From an uncultured Actinomycetes bacterium (GTDB taxonomy: Bacteria; Actinomycetota; Actinomycetes; Mycobacteriales; Mycobacteriaceae), in assembly GCA_903884065.1 (NCBI GenBank), contig CAISDL010000045.1, positions 1 through 64,000 on the forward strand: a stretch of DNA of 64,000 bases, written 5' to 3'. Within the stretch, counting starts at the first letter, position 1. Each line of letters opens with the position of its first letter. A program made the position numbers and the translations under genes. Shown here one piece after another: positions 19,440 through 32,110 of this stretch. Under the pieces are notes generated by a model. The model had not been told where the DNA came from and ran no database searches. It saw only the letters and a program-made list of their open reading frames with translations.

Positions 19440-20645
19440 ATGGACCAGAGCATCGGCACCGTCCGGCGCTGGTCTCTTCTTGCCATCGCCCTGTTCGCCA
19501 CGCTGTTCGCCAACGTCTTCATCAACGGGGTGGCATTTCTGATCCCCACCCTGCACACCGACTTCGGCCTGGACCTCGCCCGGGCCGGCTTGATCTCGGC
19601 GATGCCCAAGTTCGGCATGGTGCCCACGCTGATCGCCTGGGGCTACGTGGTCGATCGGGTCGGCGAGCGCTTCGTGTTGTGGGTGGGTTCCGCGCTGACG
19701 GCTGCGGCGGCCGTGGCCGCGGCGGTCAGTGCTGGACAGGGGCCGCACGCCCTGCTTGTTGTGGCGATCTTCCTGTTTCTGGGCGGGATGGCCGCGGCGA
19801 GCAGCAATTCGGCCAGCGGCCGCCTGGTGGTGGGCTGGTTTCCCGCCGAACAGCGCGGGCTCGCCATGGGGATCCGGCAGACGGCCCAGCCGCTGGGGGT
19901 GGGCTTGGGCGCGCTGGTGATGCCGCAGGTGGCCCAGAGTCACGGCATCGGAGCGGCCCTGCTGTTCCCGGCGGCGGTGTGCGCGGTGGCCGCGGTGGTG
20001 TGCGCCGCCGCGGTGACCGACCCGCCCAGGCCACCACGCGAGGAGGCCCCCGCCGAAGATCTGGCCAACCCCTACCGCGACTCGCAGACCTTGTGGCGCA
20101 TCCACGCGGTCTCGGTGCTGCTGGTGGTTCCGCAGGCGCTGGTCTGGACCTTCGCGCTGGTGTGGCTGATGAGCGAACGAGGGTGGTCGCCCGCGTCGGC
20201 AGGTGCTCTGGTGACCGTCACCCAGATCCTCGGGGCGTTCGGCCGGATCGGGGCGGGCCGTTGGTCGGACCGGATGGGCGCTCGGTTGCGTCCCATCCGA
20301 ATCATCGCCGCGTCCGCGGCGGCGTCGATGGCGCTGCTGGCGTTCACCGACTACCTCCCCTCGGCGTGGAGCATCGCGGCGTTGGTCGTGGCGTCGGTGG
20401 TGACGGTGAGCGATAACGGTCTGGCGTTCACCGCGATCGCCGAGATCGCCGGCCCGTTCTGGAGCGGGCGAGCACTGGGCGCGCAGAACACCAGTCAGTT
20501 GCTCGCCACCGGCCTGACCGCGCCGGTGTTCGGCGGGCTCATCGGCGCGGCCGGTTATCCCCTGGCGTTCGCGGTGTGCGCCGTGTTCCCTCTGCTGGCG
20601 ATCCCCGTGGTGCCGGACGACCCGCCCCGACTACCGCTAGCCTGA
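19440..20645 (+). CDS. MFS transporter
   Basis: A 401-residue permease with about 12 hydrophobic segments. Features are TLFANVFINGVAFLIPTLHT in TM1, LIAWGYVVDRVGERFVLWVG (MFS motif A variant between TM2 and TM3), MGIRQTAQPLGVGLGALVMP, and the second-half motif GRIGAGRWSDRMGARLRPIR. Substrate is not evident; it matches Rv2994 in position. Its stop overlaps the pnuC start (TGATG), so the two and the kinase gene following form one operon, which may point to a pyridine-related solute. Confidence 0.85.
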   Translation: MDQSIGTVRRWSLLAIALFATLFANVFINGVAFLIPTLHTDFGLDLARAGLISAMPKFGMVPTLIAWGYVVDRVGERFVLWVGSALTAAAAVAAAVSAGQGPHALLVVAIFLFLGGMAAASSNSASGRLVVGWFPAEQRGLAMGIRQTAQPLGVGLGALVMPQVAQSHGIGAALLFPAAVCAVAAVVCAAAVTDPPRPPREEAPAEDLANPYRDSQTLWRIHAVSVLLVVPQALVWTFALVWLMSERGWSPASAGALVTVTQILGAFGRIGAGRWSDRMGARLRPIRIIAASAAASMALLAFTDYLPSAWSIAALVVASVVTVSDNGLAFTAIAEIAGPFWSGRALGAQNTSQLLATGLTAPVFGGLIGAAGYPLAFAVCAVFPLLAIPVVPDDPPRLPLA

Positions 20646-21253
20646 TGTCGATCATGGCTGTCCTGTTCACGGTGTGGGGCTACGACGTCACCGCCATCGA
20701 ATTCGCCTCGGTGATCCTGGCCCTCGTCGCCGTCGGCCTCGGTATCCGCGGAACCCGATGGGCGTGGCCGTTCTACTTCCTCTCCAGCGTCCTGTACGGC
20801 TGGCTGTTCGTGGAGTTCGACCTGTTCGCCTCGGCCGCCATGCAGGTGATCTTCATGGTCGCGGCCGTCTGGGGCTGGTTCTCCTGGGGCCGCGAGGGTG
20901 CGCGCATGCCGAGCAGCCTCACCCCGGCGTGGCGCGTGCGCGGCGCGATCGCGGTCCTCGTCCTGTGGATCCTGCTGGCGCCGCTGCTGCAGAGCATCGG
21001 CGGGGTGGCCACCCGGGGTGATGCCTTCATGTTGGTGGGATCGCTGGCGGCTCAGCTGTTGATGGTCCTGCAGAAGACCGCGACGTGGCCGGTGTGGATC
21101 GTGGTGAACATCGTCGGTGCCCTGCTCTACGCAAGCCAGGGGCTCTACTTCACGTCGCTGTTCTACGCGGTGCTCATCGTCATGGCCGTCACCGGCTGGC
21201 GGGCATGGTCGGCCCGGGCCGCGGCTCCCACCGCTGCGGCTGCCCGTGCCTGA
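20645..21253 (+). CDS. pnuC: Nicotinamide riboside transporter PnuC
   Basis: The 202-residue protein has about seven hydrophobic helices. It shows the PnuC pattern NPMG-like TRWAWPFYFLSSVLYGWLF, DLFASAAMQVIFMVAAVWGW followed by FSW, and a C-terminal WPVWIVVNIVGALLYASQGL. PnuC takes up nicotinamide riboside by facilitated diffusion, trapped by phosphorylation. ATG 20645 overlaps the MFS stop. The kinase gene starts inside its last codons, which supports one salvage unit. In M. tuberculosis leuB directly follows the MFS gene, so this pair is an extra. Confidence 0.87.
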   Translation: MSIMAVLFTVWGYDVTAIEFASVILALVAVGLGIRGTRWAWPFYFLSSVLYGWLFVEFDLFASAAMQVIFMVAAVWGWFSWGREGARMPSSLTPAWRVRGAIAVLVLWILLAPLLQSIGGVATRGDAFMLVGSLAAQLLMVLQKTATWPVWIVVNIVGALLYASQGLYFTSLFYAVLIVMAVTGWRAWSARAAAPTAAAARA

Positions 21254-21793
21254 GCCGCCGCGAGCCGGCCTGATCTCCGTCGTGGGCGGGGAATGCACCG
21301 GCAAGTCGACGCTGGCTGCAGCACTGGGGGTGCGACTACCGGCGGTCGTGGTCCCTGAGTTCCTCCGGGCGTGGGTCGATCAGCACCGCGGGCGCGTCCC
21401 GACGCCGGCCGAACAGGCCACCGTGATGGCCGCGCACCGCGCGTCCGAGGTCGCCGCGCTACGGCGGGCGGATGAGGCCGGGCGGCGATGGGTGGTCTCC
21501 GACAGCGGCCCGCTGATGACGGCGGTCTACAGCATCCAGTACTACGACGACGAGTCCCTGCTGCCGCTGGCGGTGGAGTGGACCGCGCGCAGCGGTCCGG
21601 TGGTGTGGTGCCAGGACGACTTCCCCTGGCAGCCCGACCCGCAGCGCGACGGATCGCAGGCCCGCGCCACGTCCCAGCAGATCCTGGCCGCGGTCTTCGC
21701 CGCACACCCTGATCTGCCGGTGATCGACGTCCACGGCCCATTCCACGAGCGCGTCGAGGCCGTCCTGGCCGCAGTGGGTTCGGCTGCCGGCCG

Positions 21794-21797
<4 letters not shown>
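21246..21797 (+). CDS. Ribosylnicotinamide kinase (NadR kinase domain)
   Basis: The 183-residue protein is an AAA-type kinase like the C-terminal domain of Nad[20 protein letters not shown] is the P-loop, [21 protein letters not shown] and [20 protein letters not shown] follow, and [20 protein letters not shown] is the lid region. It would phosphorylate nicotinamide riboside to NMN. The regulatory and NMN-adenylyltransferase parts of enteric NadR are missing. The start is GTG 21246, overlapping the pnuC stop by 8 bases; upstream ATGs are inside pnuC. It ends convergent with leuB, sharing 4 bases. Confidence 0.85.
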
Positions 21798-22804
<1,007 letters not shown>

Positions 22805-22853
22805 CGGCGCCACTCCTCCTCGTCGCCACGCTCCGCATCGTCACCGGCGCGTC

Positions 22854-24452
22854 TCACGACAGGTCCACAACTTCCAGCGTGGTGGCCTCGACGGCGTCGT
22901 GGATCGCCGTGCGCACGTCGGCAGGCACATCGCGGTCCAGGCGCAGCATCACCGTCGCGCCCCGGCCGGAGGCGTCCTGGCTCAGCTGTGCCGCTTCGAT
23001 GTTCACCTCCGCAGCGCCCAGCAGCGTGCCGATCTTGCCCAGTGCCCCGGGCTTGTCGCCGTAGTGCAGGACCATGTTCACGCCCTCGGCCCGCAGGTCG
23101 AAGCTGCGCCCGTTGATCGACACGATCTTCTGCACCTCCTGCGGACCGGTCAGCGTGCCCGAGACGTTGACCGCCGATCCGTCGGGACCCACCACCCGCA
23201 CGTCGACGAGGCTGCGGTGGTTGGGGCTCTCGCTGGCCGTGCTCAACTCCGCGGCCAGACCGCGCTCGGCGGCCAGGCCCGGAGCGTTGACGAAGGTGAC
23301 CTGCTGGTCGGTGATCGTGGAGAACAGGCCTCGAAGCGCGGAGAGCTTCAGCACCCCTACGTCTTCGGAGGCCAACTCGCCGGACACCCGAACCGACAGG
23401 CTCTCCGGCGCCTCGGTGGTCAGCACCCCGACCAGCACGCCGAGTTTGCGGACGAGGTCCAGCCACGGCGCGACGTCCTCGCTGACCGCGCCGCCCGCGA
23501 CGTTGACGGCGTCGGGCACGAATTCGCCGGCCAGGGCGAGTTTGACGCTGGCTGCCACGTCGGTGCCGGCCCGGTCCTGGGCTTCGCTGGTGGAAGCGCC
23601 GAGATGCGGGGTGACCACCACCTCCGGCAGTTCGAACAGAGGGCTGTCGGTGCAGGGCTCGGTGGAGAACACGTCCAGTCCGGCGGCCCGCACGTGACCG
23701 CTCGTGATCGCATCGGCCAGCGCCTGCTCATCGATGAGTCCGCCGCGCGCGGCGTTGACGATGATCACGCCGGGCTTGGTCTTGGCCAGGGCCTCCTTGC
23801 CCAGCAGTCCGGCGGTCTCCTTGGTCTTGGGCAGGTGCACCGAGATGAAATCGGCGCGGGCGAGCACATCGTCGAGCGGGAGAAGTTCGATGCCCATCTG
23901 CGCGGCGCGGGCCGGCGGCACGTAGGGGTCATAGGCGATGACGTGGGTGCCGAATGCGGCCAGGCGCGCGGCCACCAGTTGCCCGATGCGACCCAGGCCC
24001 ACCACGCCGACGGTTTTCCCGAAGATCTCGGTGCCGTTGAACTTCGAGCGCTTCCAGGTGTGTTCGCGCAGGGTCGCGTCCGCGGCCGGGATCTGCCGCG
24101 CGGCCGAGAGCAGCAGCGCGCACGCGTGCTCGGCAGCGCTGTGGATGTTGGAGGTCGGAGCGTTGACCACCAGGACCCCGGCGGCTGTCGCGGCATCGAC
24201 GTCGACGTTGTCCAGGCCCACCCCGGCCCGGGCGACGATCTTGAGCTTCGGTGCGGCGGCGATCACCTCGGCGTCGACGGTGGTGGCCGAGCGGACCAGG
24301 ATCGCGTCGGCGTCGGCCACCGCTTCCAGCAGCTTGGGGCGGTCGGGGCCGTCGACCCAGCGGACCTCAACCTGGTCGCCGAGGGCGGCGACGGTGGACT
24401 CGGCAAGTTTGTCGGCAATCAGCACAACAGGCATTTGGGAGGGCAGGCTCAC
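22854..24452 (-). CDS. serA: D-3-phosphoglycerate dehydrogenase
   Basis: SerA catalyses the first step of serine synthesis. The 532-residue chain is the long type. Catalytic and NAD domains carry LVRSATTVDAEVIAAAP, VGVVGLGRIGQLVAARL (Rossmann), NAARGGLIDEQALADAI and VVTPHLGASTSEAQDRAG (active-site His). After about 315 come the intervening allosteric domain and the ACT domain (NMVLHYGDKPGALGKIGTLL), which mediates serine inhibition in the mycobacterial enzyme. I kept GTG 24452 (MSLPSQ) because homologues begin alike; ATG 24434 is the alternative. Confidence 0.96.
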   Translation of the reverse strand: MSLPSQMPVVLIADKLAESTVAALGDQVEVRWVDGPDRPKLLEAVADADAILVRSATTVDAEVIAAAPKLKIVARAGVGLDNVDVDAATAAGVLVVNAPTSNIHSAAEHACALLLSAARQIPAADATLREHTWKRSKFNGTEIFGKTVGVVGLGRIGQLVAARLAAFGTHVIAYDPYVPPARAAQMGIELLPLDDVLARADFISVHLPKTKETAGLLGKEALAKTKPGVIIVNAARGGLIDEQALADAITSGHVRAAGLDVFSTEPCTDSPLFELPEVVVTPHLGASTSEAQDRAGTDVAASVKLALAGEFVPDAVNVAGGAVSEDVAPWLDLVRKLGVLVGVLTTEAPESLSVRVSGELASEDVGVLKLSALRGLFSTITDQQVTFVNAPGLAAERGLAAELSTASESPNHRSLVDVRVVGPDGSAVNVSGTLTGPQEVQKIVSINGRSFDLRAEGVNMVLHYGDKPGALGKIGTLLGAAEVNIEAAQLSQDASGRGATVMLRLDRDVPADVRTAIHDAVEATTLEVVDLS

Positions 24453-24517
24453 GCGGACAGACTAGTGGGCGGGGGTCGGGCCCGATAATTCGGCGGCAGG
24501 GGAGGAAAGATACAGCC

Positions 24518-25945
24518 ATGGACGTCACCGTGGTCGGCAGCGGCCCCAACGGGCTGGCCGCCGCCGTCGTCTGCGCCCGCGCCGGGCTGAAGGTTCAGGT
24601 TCTGGAGGCTCAGCCGACACTCGGCGGCGGTTCGCGCACCCTGCCCGACCCCGAATTCGCCGACGTTCGCCACGACATCTGTTCGGCGATCCACCCACTG
24701 GCGCTTGCCTCCCCGTTCTTCACCGAGTTCGATCTGCGGGCCCGCGGCGTCGAGCTGGTGGTGCCGGAGATCTCCTACGCCAACCCGCTGCCCGGCCGGC
24801 CGTCGGCGATCGGCTACCTCGATCTGGAGCGCACCTGCGCCGAATTGCAGGACGGCGGCTCCTGGCGGCATCTGATGGGTCCACTGGCGGCGCGCGGCGA
24901 GGAGGTGGTGGCGTTCCTGATCGGCGACAAACGTTCGCTTCCGACCGACATCCCCGCGGCGGCGCTGCTCGGGCAGCGGATGCTCGAGCAGGGCACCCCG
25001 GCGTGGAACATACTGCGCGGAGAGGACGCCAGGGCGCTGTTCACCGGCGTTGCGGCGCACACCATCTCGACGATGCCGTCGCTGGTGGCGGCAGGCGCCG
25101 GCCTGCTGCTGGCGACACTGGCCCACACGTCGGGCTGGCCGGTGCCGGTGGGCGGGAGCCAAGCCATCGCCGACGCGCTGATGCAGGACCTGCGGGCACA
25201 CGGCGGTGAACTACACGCCGGGGTCGAGGTGACCTCTCCCCCGCCGGGTGTGGTGCTGTACGACACCGCGCCGACGGCCCTGCTGGACATTTACGGCGGC
25301 GCGCTGCCGCCGCGGTACGCCGCGGCGCTACACCGCTATCGCTTCGGCGCGGGCGTGGCCAAGGTGGATTTCGTTCTCTCCGAAGATGTTCCGTGGGCCG
25401 ACCGCCGCCTGGCCGGTGCGGCCACCCTGCATCTGGGCGGCACGCGCAGCCAGATGGCCCACGCCGAGCGGGACGTGGCCGCCGGTCGGCACGCGGACTG
25501 GCCGATGGTGCTGGCGGCGCAGTCCTACACCGCCGACCCGAGTCGCCTCGACGCCCGGGGGCGCCGGCCGCTGTGGACGTACGCGCACGTGCCGGCCGGA
25601 TCCACCGTCGACCAGACCGGCGCCATCACCGCGGTCATCGAACGGTTCGCACCGGGGTTCTCCGACATCGTCGTCGCCGCCCGCAGCATCCCCGCCGCGC
25701 ACCTGCACCTGCATGACGCCAACTATGTCGGCGGCGATATCGGGGTGGGCGGCAACTCGGTGCTGCGCGCACTGCTCGGCCCCACCCCCCGGGTGAATCC
25801 TTGGAGCACACCGGTTCCCAAGGCCTACCTGTGCTCGTCGGCCACCCCCCCGGGCGGCGGGGTGCACGGGATGAGCGGGTACTACGCGGCGCGGACGGTG
25901 CTCAAGCGGGAGTTCGGGCTGACGGTTCCCCGCGTTCGGCCCTGA
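24518..25945 (+). CDS. FAD-dependent oxidoreductase, phytoene-desaturase-like
   Basis: A 475-residue flavoprotein beginning with MDVTVVGSGPNGLAAAVVCA (GxGxxG), then VLEAQPTLGGGSRTLPDPEF (glutamate binding the ribose, and the second glycine motif). GVHGMSGYYAARTVLKREFG ends the chain as in NAD(P)/FAD-dependent carotenoid-type oxidoreductases. The substrate is not known; it corresponds to Rv2997. ATG 24518 is supported by gggaggaaag about 10 bases upstream. It is divergent from serA and convergent with the PGRS protease, 6 bases apart. Confidence 0.85.
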   Translation: MDVTVVGSGPNGLAAAVVCARAGLKVQVLEAQPTLGGGSRTLPDPEFADVRHDICSAIHPLALASPFFTEFDLRARGVELVVPEISYANPLPGRPSAIGYLDLERTCAELQDGGSWRHLMGPLAARGEEVVAFLIGDKRSLPTDIPAAALLGQRMLEQGTPAWNILRGEDARALFTGVAAHTISTMPSLVAAGAGLLLATLAHTSGWPVPVGGSQAIADALMQDLRAHGGELHAGVEVTSPPPGVVLYDTAPTALLDIYGGALPPRYAAALHRYRFGAGVAKVDFVLSEDVPWADRRLAGAATLHLGGTRSQMAHAERDVAAGRHADWPMVLAAQSYTADPSRLDARGRRPLWTYAHVPAGSTVDQTGAITAVIERFAPGFSDIVVAARSIPAAHLHLHDANYVGGDIGVGGNSVLRALLGPTPRVNPWSTPVPKAYLCSSATPPGGGVHGMSGYYAARTVLKREFGLTVPRVRP

Positions 25946-25951
25946 CGAGGC

Positions 25952-28480
25952 TCACGGCGGCGCCAGATGGAAGGTCGTCTGCCCGCTTCCGGTGCCAACT
26001 CCCGAGCCCTGGGGCGAATAGTCGAAATACAGCGAGCGCTGGAAGAAGGGCAGAATTCCGGTGTTGAAGCCGAGGCTGGGCACCCATACCGTCGGCACCG
26101 GCAGTTGGTTGTCGGCGGTCACCGTCGTGGTGTAGAGCAAGGTTTCGCCGTCTGCGGTGTACACCGCGATCTCGGTGCCGACCGGCAGGGAGTCGGTCAC
26201 CTCCCAACTTGAGAGTACCTGCGGCAGCATGCTTTTCGACAAGCCGCCCCCGATGCCGCCGCTGTCGATGGTCGCGGTCACCGATTGCTTGCCCGTCGTG
26301 CACCGCGACGGGTCGTCCGTGCAGTCGGCCTCACTCTTGTAGGTGACGTCGATCTGAAGTGTCGTGTAGAACCAGCCGTCCACCGTGGTGCCGCCCGGCA
26401 GCGGATCGGCTCCGAAGACGAGCCGGCCGACGGGATTGGGTATCGACAGGCCGTTGAAGAGCACACCCTGGCCGAGGCTGCCCGGCAGCGTCCGAACGGG
26501 GCTGGAGAGCGGATCGCCGGTGTACGGTCCGACACCCATCACCGGGGCCAACTCGGCGGCGTATTTGGGTTCGGACCATTTGTCTTGAGGAATGGGCACC
26601 CACTGCCCTTCCTTGTCCAATTCCTCGGCCGCGTAGACGACCCCGATCGGGGTTCCGGCGGTGACGATCCCGTTCCCGAAATCCAGAGTCGCCTGATGAA
26701 CCTCGTAGTAGAACCGTCCCCACTCGGCGAACTGTGTCATGCCCGTCGTGCCCATGGTCGGGCCGAGGTTGCTGCTGTCCAGCATCGTGATCGGCACGAT
26801 CAACCCGGCCGATCCGGTGTCGACTTCGACGCTGACCGGTGTGTCGTTCACGGTGACGCGAATCGACGCGTAATCGACGGCGGAGCTGTAGGTCAGCGGC
26901 ACGGACGGTGAACCACCCGCCGCTCCGGATGCCCCTTCGGCGCCGATCAGTCCGCCGCGGCCCCCGACACCCCCGGCACCGGCCACCCCGCCGGCGCCGC
27001 CCGACCCGCCAGAGCCCACCAGGAAACCACCCGCGCCGCCGGAGCCGCCCGGCGCAGCCGCCCCGCCTTCACCGCCGGCACCGCCCCTGCCGAACAGCCT
27101 TGCCCTGCCTCCGATTCCGCCGGGGGCGCCGGCTCCACCGGAGCCGCCAGCTCCACCGTTGCCGGACAGCAGACCCCCGGCTCCTCCTACGCCGCCGGCC
27201 GCGCCCCAACCCCCGACGCCGCCGGAACCGCCGTTGCCGATCAGTCCCGCCGAACCACCCGGTCCGGCCTGCCCCCCGGCCCGCGGTCCCGCCCCCGCGG
27301 AACCCCCGGCGCCGGCATCACCGATCGACATCGTCCCCGCATCGCCTCCGCGACCGCCGGCCCCGCCGATCCCGTCGTATCCGGTTGCGGTGCCGCCCCG
27401 CCCACCGGAGCCCGCGGTCTCCAACACCGCGAAAAATCCCGTCGCGCCGCCCGTGCCGCCGGCCCCGCCGATCCCGTTGATCCCCGAAGCCGAACCGCCG
27501 GGACCGCCGGGACCGGCGACACCGAACCAGGAGAACAGTCCGGTGGCCCCGCCGTTGCCGCCCCTGCCGCCGGTCTGACCCCACGCGGTTGCCGATCCGC
27601 CCGCGCCACCGGCTCCGCCGATACCGTAGAAAAATCCCCCCCGGCCGCCTTGGCCACCGGCACCACCGTTGACACCTGCGCCACCGTCGCCACCGTCTCC
27701 GAAGAGCCCCGTCGAACCCCCGCTGCCACCGGCGAATCCGTTGCCGCCGTTGCCGAGCAGAAGACCGGACCGCCCGCCCGTGCAGGCCGCGCCCTGATTG
27801 CACGTAGCAGCGGTCCAGCTGTAGCCGTCCCCGATCAGCAGGCCGGCGTTCGGATGCTCAGGGGTGCCGTCACTGACGAAAGTCCCGATGAGGTTCTGGA
27901 TCGGCCTAGCGGCCGCCGCCGATGCCGCACCGAGTTGACGGCGGCCGGCCGCCGGGGCGCTCCCGCCAAGCGCTGCGGCGGCGGGAACATCGCCGCCGGA
28001 GGGCGAGCCGCCGGAACCGGAGCCGCCGCCGACTGGATCAGGGACCTTTGCCGCGGCGGCCGCCACCGACGCCACCGGGGCCGCGGCGGGTTCCGGCTGA
28101 TCGGAATCCGGACGTGCGGCCGCCCCGGCGTTGCGCCGCGACGCCGGTGGCTTCGCCGCGGGTGTCGGCGTGATCGCCGCGGCCGCACCGACATTGGGCA
28201 CCCGCGTCCGGGAGGCAGCGCTCGGCGTTGCGGTGTCGCGTCCCTGTGGGGCGCGCGCGCCCGGATGGGTGACACCCCGCGACGTCGCCGCCGCGGGTCG
28301 GGCGGGGCCCGCGTCGGATGACGCTGCGGAACCGCGCGGGTCGGCGCTGGCGATCGCCGGCAGTGCCACGATCACAGCCCCGACGCCCAGGGCGAGCGCA
28401 AGCGCCCCGGTCCGGCCGACAGTCCGCGCAGGACCCCTAGTGGTGTGGCCGGCGGGGTGATCGGTGTTGTCGCAAGACAC
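25952..28480 (-). CDS. Secreted PGRS protein with C-terminal aspartic protease domain (PecA-like)
   Basis: The 842-residue protein has a signal-like hydrophobic stretch (about 22-46), a Pro/Ala linker to ~190, and a conserved module at 195-250 ([20 protein letters not shown], a two-cysteine NQGAACTGG, then [13 protein letters not shown]). A GGxGG repeat array runs to ~525, and a globular C-terminal domain to 842. That domain has [14 protein letters not shown] (DTG at 554-556) and [11 protein letters not shown] (DSG at 739-741), with [12 protein letters not shown] between. These are the two halves of a pepsin-like aspartic protease, as in the mycobacterial PE_PGRS proteases (PecA). No PE domain is present. 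A paired cysteine region (DCTDDPSRC) is also visible. Substrates may be surface proteins; this is inference. Confidence 0.85.
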   Translation of the reverse strand: MSCDNTDHPAGHTTRGPARTVGRTGALALALGVGAVIVALPAIASADPRGSAASSDAGPARPAAATSRGVTHPGARAPQGRDTATPSAASRTRVPNVGAAAAITPTPAAKPPASRRNAGAAARPDSDQPEPAAAPVASVAAAAAKVPDPVGGGSGSGGSPSGGDVPAAAALGGSAPAAGRRQLGAASAAAARPIQNLIGTFVSDGTPEHPNAGLLIGDGYSWTAATCNQGAACTGGRSGLLLGNGGNGFAGGSGGSTGLFGDGGDGGAGVNGGAGGQGGRGGFFYGIGGAGGAGGSATAWGQTGGRGGNGGATGLFSWFGVAGPGGPGGSASGINGIGGAGGTGGATGFFAVLETAGSGGRGGTATGYDGIGGAGGRGGDAGTMSIGDAGAGGSAGAGPRAGGQAGPGGSAGLIGNGGSGGVGGWGAAGGVGGAGGLLSGNGGAGGSGGAGAPGGIGGRARLFGRGGAGGEGGAAAPGGSGGAGGFLVGSGGSGGAGGVAGAGGVGGRGGLIGAEGASGAAGGSPSVPLTYSSAVDYASIRVTVNDTPVSVEVDTGSAGLIVPITMLDSSNLGPTMGTTGMTQFAEWGRFYYEVHQATLDFGNGIVTAGTPIGVVYAAEELDKEGQWVPIPQDKWSEPKYAAELAPVMGVGPYTGDPLSSPVRTLPGSLGQGVLFNGLSIPNPVGRLVFGADPLPGGTTVDGWFYTTLQIDVTYKSEADCTDDPSRCTTGKQSVTATIDSGGIGGGLSKSMLPQVLSSWEVTDSLPVGTEIAVYTADGETLLYTTTVTADNQLPVPTVWVPSLGFNTGILPFFQRSLYFDYSPQGSGVGTGSGQTTFHLAPP

Positions 28481-28530
28481 GGCTGCTCCAGTCGGATTGT
28501 TGACCTGGCTAGGCGCTCACAGTAACCACC

Positions 28531-28582
28531 GAAAAAGAAACCACGCGGGGCTTTCGACTCGATGTCACCCCTGCGTGGTTTC
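28531..28582 (-). terminator. Intrinsic terminator of the ilv operon
   Basis: Fifteen bases after the ilvC stop, the minus strand has GAAACCACGCAGGGG and, after a 17-base loop, CCCCGCGTGGTTTC followed by TTTTT. One extra base bulges in the stem. This is a strong rho-independent terminator for ilvBNC. It also lies just before the start of the PGRS protease gene (28480). Confidence 0.85.
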
Positions 28583-28596
28583 CGTTCGCAGAACAG

Positions 28597-29652
<1,056 letters not shown>

Positions 29653-30183
29653 CTATTTCGAGTTCGTGATTCCGCGCGGACCGCGGGACAGTGCTACCAC
29701 ACCGGACTGCACCGTCTCGCGAATGCCGTAGGGCTCGAGGATCCGCAGCAGCGCTTCGAGCTTCTCCTCGGTGCCGGTGGCCTCGACGGTCAGCGACTCG
29801 GTGGACACGTCGATCACCTTGGCGCGGAACAGGTTCACCGCCTCGATGACCTGACTGCGGGTGGCGGCGTCAGTGCGGACCTTGATCAGCGCGAGTTGGC
29901 GGGCAACCATGTTGTCCTCGTCCTGCTCGACGATCTTGATCACGTTGATCAGCTTGTTGAGTTGCTTGGTGATCTGTTCGAGGGGGGTCTCCTCGGCGGT
30001 GACGACGATCGTCATCCGGGACATGTCCTTCTGGTCGGTGGGGCCCACCGCCAGCGACTGGATGTTGAACCCGCGCCGGGAGAACAGCGCCGCGACGCGG
30101 GCCAAAACGCCCGGCTTGTCTTCGACGAGCACCGACAAAGTGTGGGTGACAGTCCTGGAAGAACCAGAAGTAGTGGCACTCAT
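29653..30183 (-). CDS. ilvN: Acetolactate synthase regulatory subunit
   Basis: The 176-residue small subunit gives valine feedback control and full activity to the catalytic subunit. The ACT domain shows THTLSVLVEDKPGVLARVAA, FSRRGFNIQSLAVGPT and MTIVVTAEETPLEQITKQLN. The C-terminal domain has ALIKVRTDAATRSQVIEAVN. The start ATG 30183 overlaps the ilvB stop (ATGA); the open frame further upstream is inside ilvB. Confidence 0.96.
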   Translation of the reverse strand: MSATTSGSSRTVTHTLSVLVEDKPGVLARVAALFSRRGFNIQSLAVGPTDQKDMSRMTIVVTAEETPLEQITKQLNKLINVIKIVEQDEDNMVARQLALIKVRTDAATRSQVIEAVNLFRAKVIDVSTESLTVEATGTEEKLEALLRILEPYGIRETVQSGVVALSRGPRGITNSK

Positions 30184-32072
30184 CAGGCGCGTCCTTCCGA
30201 GTTGTCCTCGTCGAACAGCGGCCGAATGTTGCGGGCCGCCATGATCTCGTCGTTGCCGGTGCCCGCGGCGACCATCGGCCACACCTGCGCATCGGCGCCG
30301 ACGATGAAGTCGATCACCACCGGGCGGTCGTTGATCGCGCGTGCCTGGTTGATCACATCGACCACGTCTTCCTCACGCTCGCAACGCAATCCGACGCATC
30401 CCATCGCCTCGGCCAGCTTGACGAAGTCGGGGATGCGCTGGCCGTGGGTCCCCAGATTGGTGTTGCTGTAGCGCTCGCCGTAGAACAGCGTCTGCCACTG
30501 GCGCACCATGCCCAGGTTGCCGTTGTTGATCAGCGCCACCTTGATCGGCACGCCTTCGACTGCGCAGGTCGCCAGCTCCTGGTTGGTCATCTGGAAGCAG
30601 CCGTCGCCGTCGATGGCCCACACCTCGGTGTCCGGGCAGGCCATCTTCGCGCCCATCGCGGCCGGGATGGCATAGCCCATGGTGCCCAGCCCGCCGGAGT
30701 TCAGCCAGGTCCGCGGCTTCTCGTAGGAGATGAACTGCGCGGCCCACATCTGGTGCTGACCGACCCCGGCGACGTAGATGGCGTCCGGTCCGGCGATGCG
30801 GCCAAGTTGCTCGATCACATACTCCGGGCTCAGGCTGCCGTCGCTCTGCGGGCCGTAGCTCAGCGGGTAGGTCTCGCGAATCCCGTTGAGGTAGGTCCAC
30901 CAGGGCGCGAGGTCGGGATCATCGACCCCTTCGTTGCCGATCCGGTCATCCCCGCCGGGCCGGCGCCGCAACGCGGCGATCAACTCGATCAGGACGGCCT
31001 TGATGTCGCCGACGATCGGGACGTCGGCGTTGCGGTTCTTGCCGATCTCGGCGGGGTCGATGTCGGCGTGGATGACCTTGGCGTCGGGGGCGAAAGTGGA
31101 AAGCTTGCCGGTGACCCGGTCGTCGAAACGGGCGCCGAGCGTGATGAGCAGATCGCTCTTCTGCAGAGCGGCCACCGCGGCCACCGTGCCGTGCATGCCC
31201 GGCATCCGCAGGTTCTGCGGGTGGCTGTCCGGGAAGGCGCCACGGGCCATCAGGGTGGTGACCACCGGAATGCCGGTCAGCTCGGCGAGTTCCTTGAGCT
31301 CCTCGCATGCCTCCCCGCGGATCACCCCGCCGCCGACGTAGAGCACGGGCTTGCGGGCGGTGGCGATCAGCCTGGCGGCTTCCTTGATCTGGCGGCCGTG
31401 CGGGCGGGTGTTCGGCTTGTAGCCGGGCAGCTCCAGCTGCGGCGGCCAGGCGAAGGTGCACTGCGACTGAAGGACGTCCTTGGGGATGTCGACCAGCACC
31501 GCGCCATGGCGGCCCGTGGAGGCGATGTGGAACGCCTCGGCGATCGAGCGGGCGATGTCGTCGCCGTCCCGGACCAGGATGTTGTGCTTGGTGATCGGCA
31601 TGGTGATGCCGGTGATGTCGGACTCCTGGAAGGCGTCGGTGCCGATCAGCGCGCGGCCCACCTGCCCGGTGATGGCGACGACGGGGATGGAGTCCATCTG
31701 GGCGTCGGCCAGTGGCGTGACCAGGTTGGTGGCTCCCGGCCCCGAGGTGGCCATCATGACGCCCACCCGGCCGGTGGCGTGGGCGTAGCCGCTGGCGGCG
31801 TGGCCGGCGCCCTGCTCGTGGCGAACCAGCACGTGGCGCAGCTTCTCTGAGTCGAAAAGCGGGTCGTAGACCGGGAGCACCGCCCCGCCCGGAATACCGA
31901 AGATCACGTCGACGCCGAGCTCCTCCAACGAGCGCACGACGGCTTCGGCGCCGGTGAGCTGGTGTGGGGCGATGCGGTTGGGAACGACGTTCCCATCCGT
32001 CGGAGAGGTGTGGTGCCCGTTGGTCGGGGCGGAATCGTCCGACTGGGGCGCTCGCGTGGTGGGTGCGCTCAC
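30183..32072 (-). CDS. ilvB: Acetolactate synthase large subunit
   Basis: A ThDP-dependent enzyme for the first common step of valine, leucine and isoleucine synthesis. The 629-residue chain shows [20 protein letters not shown], the catalytic [34 protein letters not shown], and the ThDP/Mg motif [20 protein letters not shown] followed by [14 protein letters not shown] chose GTG 32072 (MSAPTTRA), preceded by GAGGACACCA, over 32111. The latter would place the start inside the attenuator hairpin's T-tract. It corresponds to IlvB1 (Rv3003c). A leader peptide and attenuator lie upstream. Confidence 0.96.
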   Translation of the reverse strand: MSAPTTRAPQSDDSAPTNGHHTSPTDGNVVPNRIAPHQLTGAEAVVRSLEELGVDVIFGIPGGAVLPVYDPLFDSEKLRHVLVRHEQGAGHAASGYAHATGRVGVMMATSGPGATNLVTPLADAQMDSIPVVAITGQVGRALIGTDAFQESDITGITMPITKHNILVRDGDDIARSIAEAFHIASTGRHGAVLVDIPKDVLQSQCTFAWPPQLELPGYKPNTRPHGRQIKEAARLIATARKPVLYVGGGVIRGEACEELKELAELTGIPVVTTLMARGAFPDSHPQNLRMPGMHGTVAAVAALQKSDLLITLGARFDDRVTGKLSTFAPDAKVIHADIDPAEIGKNRNADVPIVGDIKAVLIELIAALRRRPGGDDRIGNEGVDDPDLAPWWTYLNGIRETYPLSYGPQSDGSLSPEYVIEQLGRIAGPDAIYVAGVGQHQMWAAQFISYEKPRTWLNSGGLGTMGYAIPAAMGAKMACPDTEVWAIDGDGCFQMTNQELATCAVEGVPIKVALINNGNLGMVRQWQTLFYGERYSNTNLGTHGQRIPDFVKLAEAMGCVGLRCEREEDVVDVINQARAINDRPVVIDFIVGADAQVWPMVAAGTGNDEIMAARNIRPLFDEDNSEGRA

Positions 32073-32110
32073 TGGTGTCCTCGATTGTCTCGTCGTCGGG
32101 TCGTGGGGCA

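Noticed and set aside
25967..26911. Plus-strand frames inside the aspartic-protease coding region
   Set aside because: They are complements of a clear two-lobed protease domain and lack ribosome binding sites or motifs.
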